Source: an uncultured Dorea sp.
GTDB taxonomy: Bacteria; Bacillota; Clostridia; Lachnospirales; Lachnospiraceae
Assembly: GCA_900550865.1 (NCBI GenBank)
Contig: URTM01000016.1
Coordinates: 1 to 59,681 of the forward strand
Direction of reading: 5' to 3'
DNA: 59,681 nucleotides
Positions within the stretch are counted from its first letter, which is position 1; every line of letters begins with the position of its first letter. Under the pieces are notes generated by a model, which saw only the letters and a list, made by a program, of their open reading frames with translations, did not search any database and was not told the DNA's origin. Positions 58,257-59,681 of the stretch are shown piece after piece. Made by a program: the position numbers and the translations under genes.

Positions 58257-58868
58257 ATGAAAAAAATTATATTTGCAACAGGAAATGAACATAAAATGAT
58301 AGAGATTCGTGCAATCTTAAGTGATCTGGGAGCAGAGATCCTTTCGCAGAAAGAAGCAGGGATCAAAGCGGATGTGGTAGAAGACGGAGCAACATTTGAA
58401 GAAAATGCGATGATCAAAGCAACAGAGATCGCAAAGATCGCGCATGAGATGCCGGAATATGCGCATGCAGTTGTTCTGGCAGATGATTCCGGACTGGAGA
58501 TCGATTATCTGAATAAAGAACCGGGAATCTATTCTGCGCGGTATATGGGAGAGGATACTTCGTATGATATCAAGAATCAGGCGCTTCTGGACCGTCTGGA
58601 TGGTGTGCCGGATGAGAAACGTACCGCAAGATTTGTCTGTGCGATCGCAGCAGCTATGCCGGATGGTTCCTGTGAAGTGGTAAGAGGAACGATGGAGGGA
58701 ATCATCGGACATGAGATTGCGGGAGAAAATGGATTTGGTTATGACCCGATCTTCTTCCTTCCGGAATATGGATGCACCAGTGCGGAACTTTCACCGGAAA
58801 AGAAGAATGAGCTGAGCCACAGAGGAGAGGGACTGAAAAAAATCCGTAAGATCCTGGAACAGAAATAG
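58257..58868 (+). CDS. rdgB: XTP/dITP diphosphatase (non-canonical purine NTP pyrophosphatase)
   Basis: A 203-residue HAM1/RdgB-family enzyme that removes dITP, ITP and XTP from the nucleotide pool. The N-terminus IFATGNEHKMIEIRAIL, DVVEDGATFEENAMIKATEIA, ADDSGLEIDYLNKEPGIYSARYMGE and the C-terminal GENGFGYDPIFFLPEYG, AELSPEKKNELSHRG are diagnostic. One base follows the methyltransferase stop, and the metallophosphoesterase gene is 57 bases downstream, a common Firmicutes gene order. Confidence 0.95.
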   Translation: MKKIIFATGNEHKMIEIRAILSDLGAEILSQKEAGIKADVVEDGATFEENAMIKATEIAKIAHEMPEYAHAVVLADDSGLEIDYLNKEPGIYSARYMGEDTSYDIKNQALLDRLDGVPDEKRTARFVCAIAAAMPDGSCEVVRGTMEGIIGHEIAGENGFGYDPIFFLPEYGCTSAELSPEKKNELSHRGEGLKKIRKILEQK

Positions 58869-58925
58869 AATTCCGGAGAAGCAGATAGAATAAGCAGATA
58901 GAAGAAACAGATAGGGTAAGAGAAT

Positions 58926-59411
58926 ATGAAGATACTGATCATAAGTGATACGCATGGTTCGCACAGGAATTTTGACCGTGTGATAGAAAAAGAACAGCCG
59001 CTGGATATGTTGATCCATCTCGGTGATGTAGAAGGTGATGAGGATTATATTCCGGCAGTTGCGGATTGTCCGGTACATATGGTGCGCGGAAATAATGACT
59101 TCTTTTCGGATCTTCCTGGAGAGGAAGAATTCATGATCGAGGGGTATCATATATTTATTACGCATGGACATGGATATTATGTGTCTATGGGAGAAGAACG
59201 GCTGAAACAGGAAGCAAGAGGGCGTGGCGCCGATATTGCTATGTATGGACATACACACCGGCCGTTTTATGAAAAAGAAGAGGGACTGATCACTCTGAAT
59301 CCGGGAAGTCTCTGCTATCCGAGACAGCAGGGAAGAAAACCAAGCTATATGATCATGGAGATTGATGGTGATGGCAAAATGGAAATCACACAGGAATATC
59401 TGAATCCATAG
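58926..59411 (+). CDS. YfcE/MJ0936-family metallophosphoesterase
   Basis: A 161-residue calcineurin-like phosphodiesterase. Metal-binding motifs are SDTHGSHRNFD, HLGDVEGD, VRGNNDF, THGHGYYVSM and MYGHTHRP. Relatives hydrolyse artificial phosphodiesters; the natural substrate is unsettled. It ends the methyltransferase-rdgB operon and a terminator follows. Confidence 0.92.
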   Translation: MKILIISDTHGSHRNFDRVIEKEQPLDMLIHLGDVEGDEDYIPAVADCPVHMVRGNNDFFSDLPGEEEFMIEGYHIFITHGHGYYVSMGEERLKQEARGRGADIAMYGHTHRPFYEKEEGLITLNPGSLCYPRQQGRKPSYMIMEIDGDGKMEITQEYLNP

Positions 59412-59472
59412 TAGATGATTTACAGGAAACAATTTAGAAAATAAGTAGTAGATGTGAAAGAATCTGTATTGA

Positions 59473-59519
59473 AACAGAGCGGAAAACCCTGTATTTTCAA
59501 GGGGTTCCGCTCTGTTTTT
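59473..59519 (+). terminator. Terminator of the methyltransferase-rdgB-phosphoesterase operon
   Basis: CAGAGCGGAA / TTCCGCTCTG, perfect 10-bp stem extended by internal pairing, then TTTTT. Confidence 0.9.
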
Positions 59520-59548
59520 AAAAAAAATAAAAAAAATGAAAAAAGTTG

Positions 59549-59577
59549 TTGACATTTATAATAAGCTCATATATAAT
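59549..59577 (+). promoter_or_regulatory. Strong promoter of tRNA-Pro
   Basis: Consensus TTGACA, 17 bases, TATAAT. A hairpin TGTGTCAC / GTGACACA (59584-59615) lies in the tRNA leader and may guide processing. Confidence 0.9.
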
Positions 59578-59628
59578 ATGTCTTGTGTCACGGAACGGTA
59601 ACAAAATGTGACACAGAAACAACTCCAT

Positions 59629-59681
59629 CGGGGTGTGGCTCAGCTTGGCTAGAGCGCCTGGTTTGGGACCAGGAGGTCGCA
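59629..59681 (+). tRNA. tRNA-Pro (TGG anticodon), truncated by the window end
   Basis: CGGGGTG acceptor strand, D arm GCTCAG...CTAGAGC, anticodon arm CCTGG TTTGGGA CCAGG with anticodon TGG. The variable and T arms run off the end of the window. Confidence 0.93.

Overview
The window is chromosomal DNA from an AT-rich, spore-forming member of the Clostridia, most likely a gut Lachnospiraceae. This is inferred from type III glutamine synthetase, a murB-rapZ-whiA-crh block, a CwlC-like amidase behind a sigma-K-type promoter, tRNAs without encoded CCA, many Firmicutes-type Shine-Dalgarno sites, and a dense load of plant-glycan and sugar-acid catabolism. I saw no rRNA, CRISPR array, phage or transposase gene.

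Region 1 (1-4.2 kb) starts with an orphan 3' end of tuf and its terminator. It continues with a PfkB-kinase/AraC-regulator unit present twice in complementary states of decay. Copy 1 keeps the kinase but its regulator has lost most of the cupin domain. Copy 2 keeps the full regulator but its kinase is a 28-codon stub. A Stealth-type phosphotransferase gene sits between the duplicated promoter and the stub.

Region 2 (4.2-15.6 kb) handles sugar acids. A divergent 2-keto-3-deoxygalactonate kinase/aldolase pair faces an IclR regulator across a perfect 20-bp palindrome. A FadR-type regulator follows, then a long operon: zinc dehydrogenase, TRAP transporter (DctPQM), KduD-like reductase, hydroxyacid dehydrogenase, KDPG-aldolase/glyoxalase-fold fusion and KDG kinase.

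Region 3 (15.7-31.7 kb) is an arabinose/xylose-glycan locus. It holds a DUF4867 protein, a FucI-like isomerase, xylulokinase, a uracil/xanthine permease, cytoplasmic GH43, a LacI regulator, GH127, a sugar ABC transporter without its own ATPase, GH51 and a YesL-like membrane protein. It appears to import arabino-oligosaccharides and debranch them in the cytosol.

Region 4 (31.9-40.8 kb) is a four-carbon sugar/acid-sugar module. It has a HAD phosphatase, two RpiB/LacAB isomerases, a TIM-like isomerase, PdxA2, a DUF1537 kinase, a KdgT-type permease, a YcxB-like protein and DeoR and FadR regulators. Helically phased CGAAA repeats over the divergent promoters are a candidate DeoR operator.

Region 5 (40.9-48.7 kb) is core or sporulation-linked: CwlC-like amidase, a small membrane protein, a sigma-70-like protein lacking region 4, a CorC/HlyC protein, murB, rapZ, whiA, a Crh-like HPr, a lipid kinase and tRNA-Glu. 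Region 6 (48.9-52.5 kb) couples a TudS-related desulfidase to a complete ECF importer. Region 7 (52.6-59.7 kb) has fructose-bisphosphate aldolase, a probable short leader RNA before glnN, a DUF1700 protein, a short Asn-rich protein behind a sigma-G-like promoter, an RNA methyltransferase, an XTP/dITP pyrophosphatase, a YfcE-like phosphodiesterase and the 5' part of tRNA-Pro.
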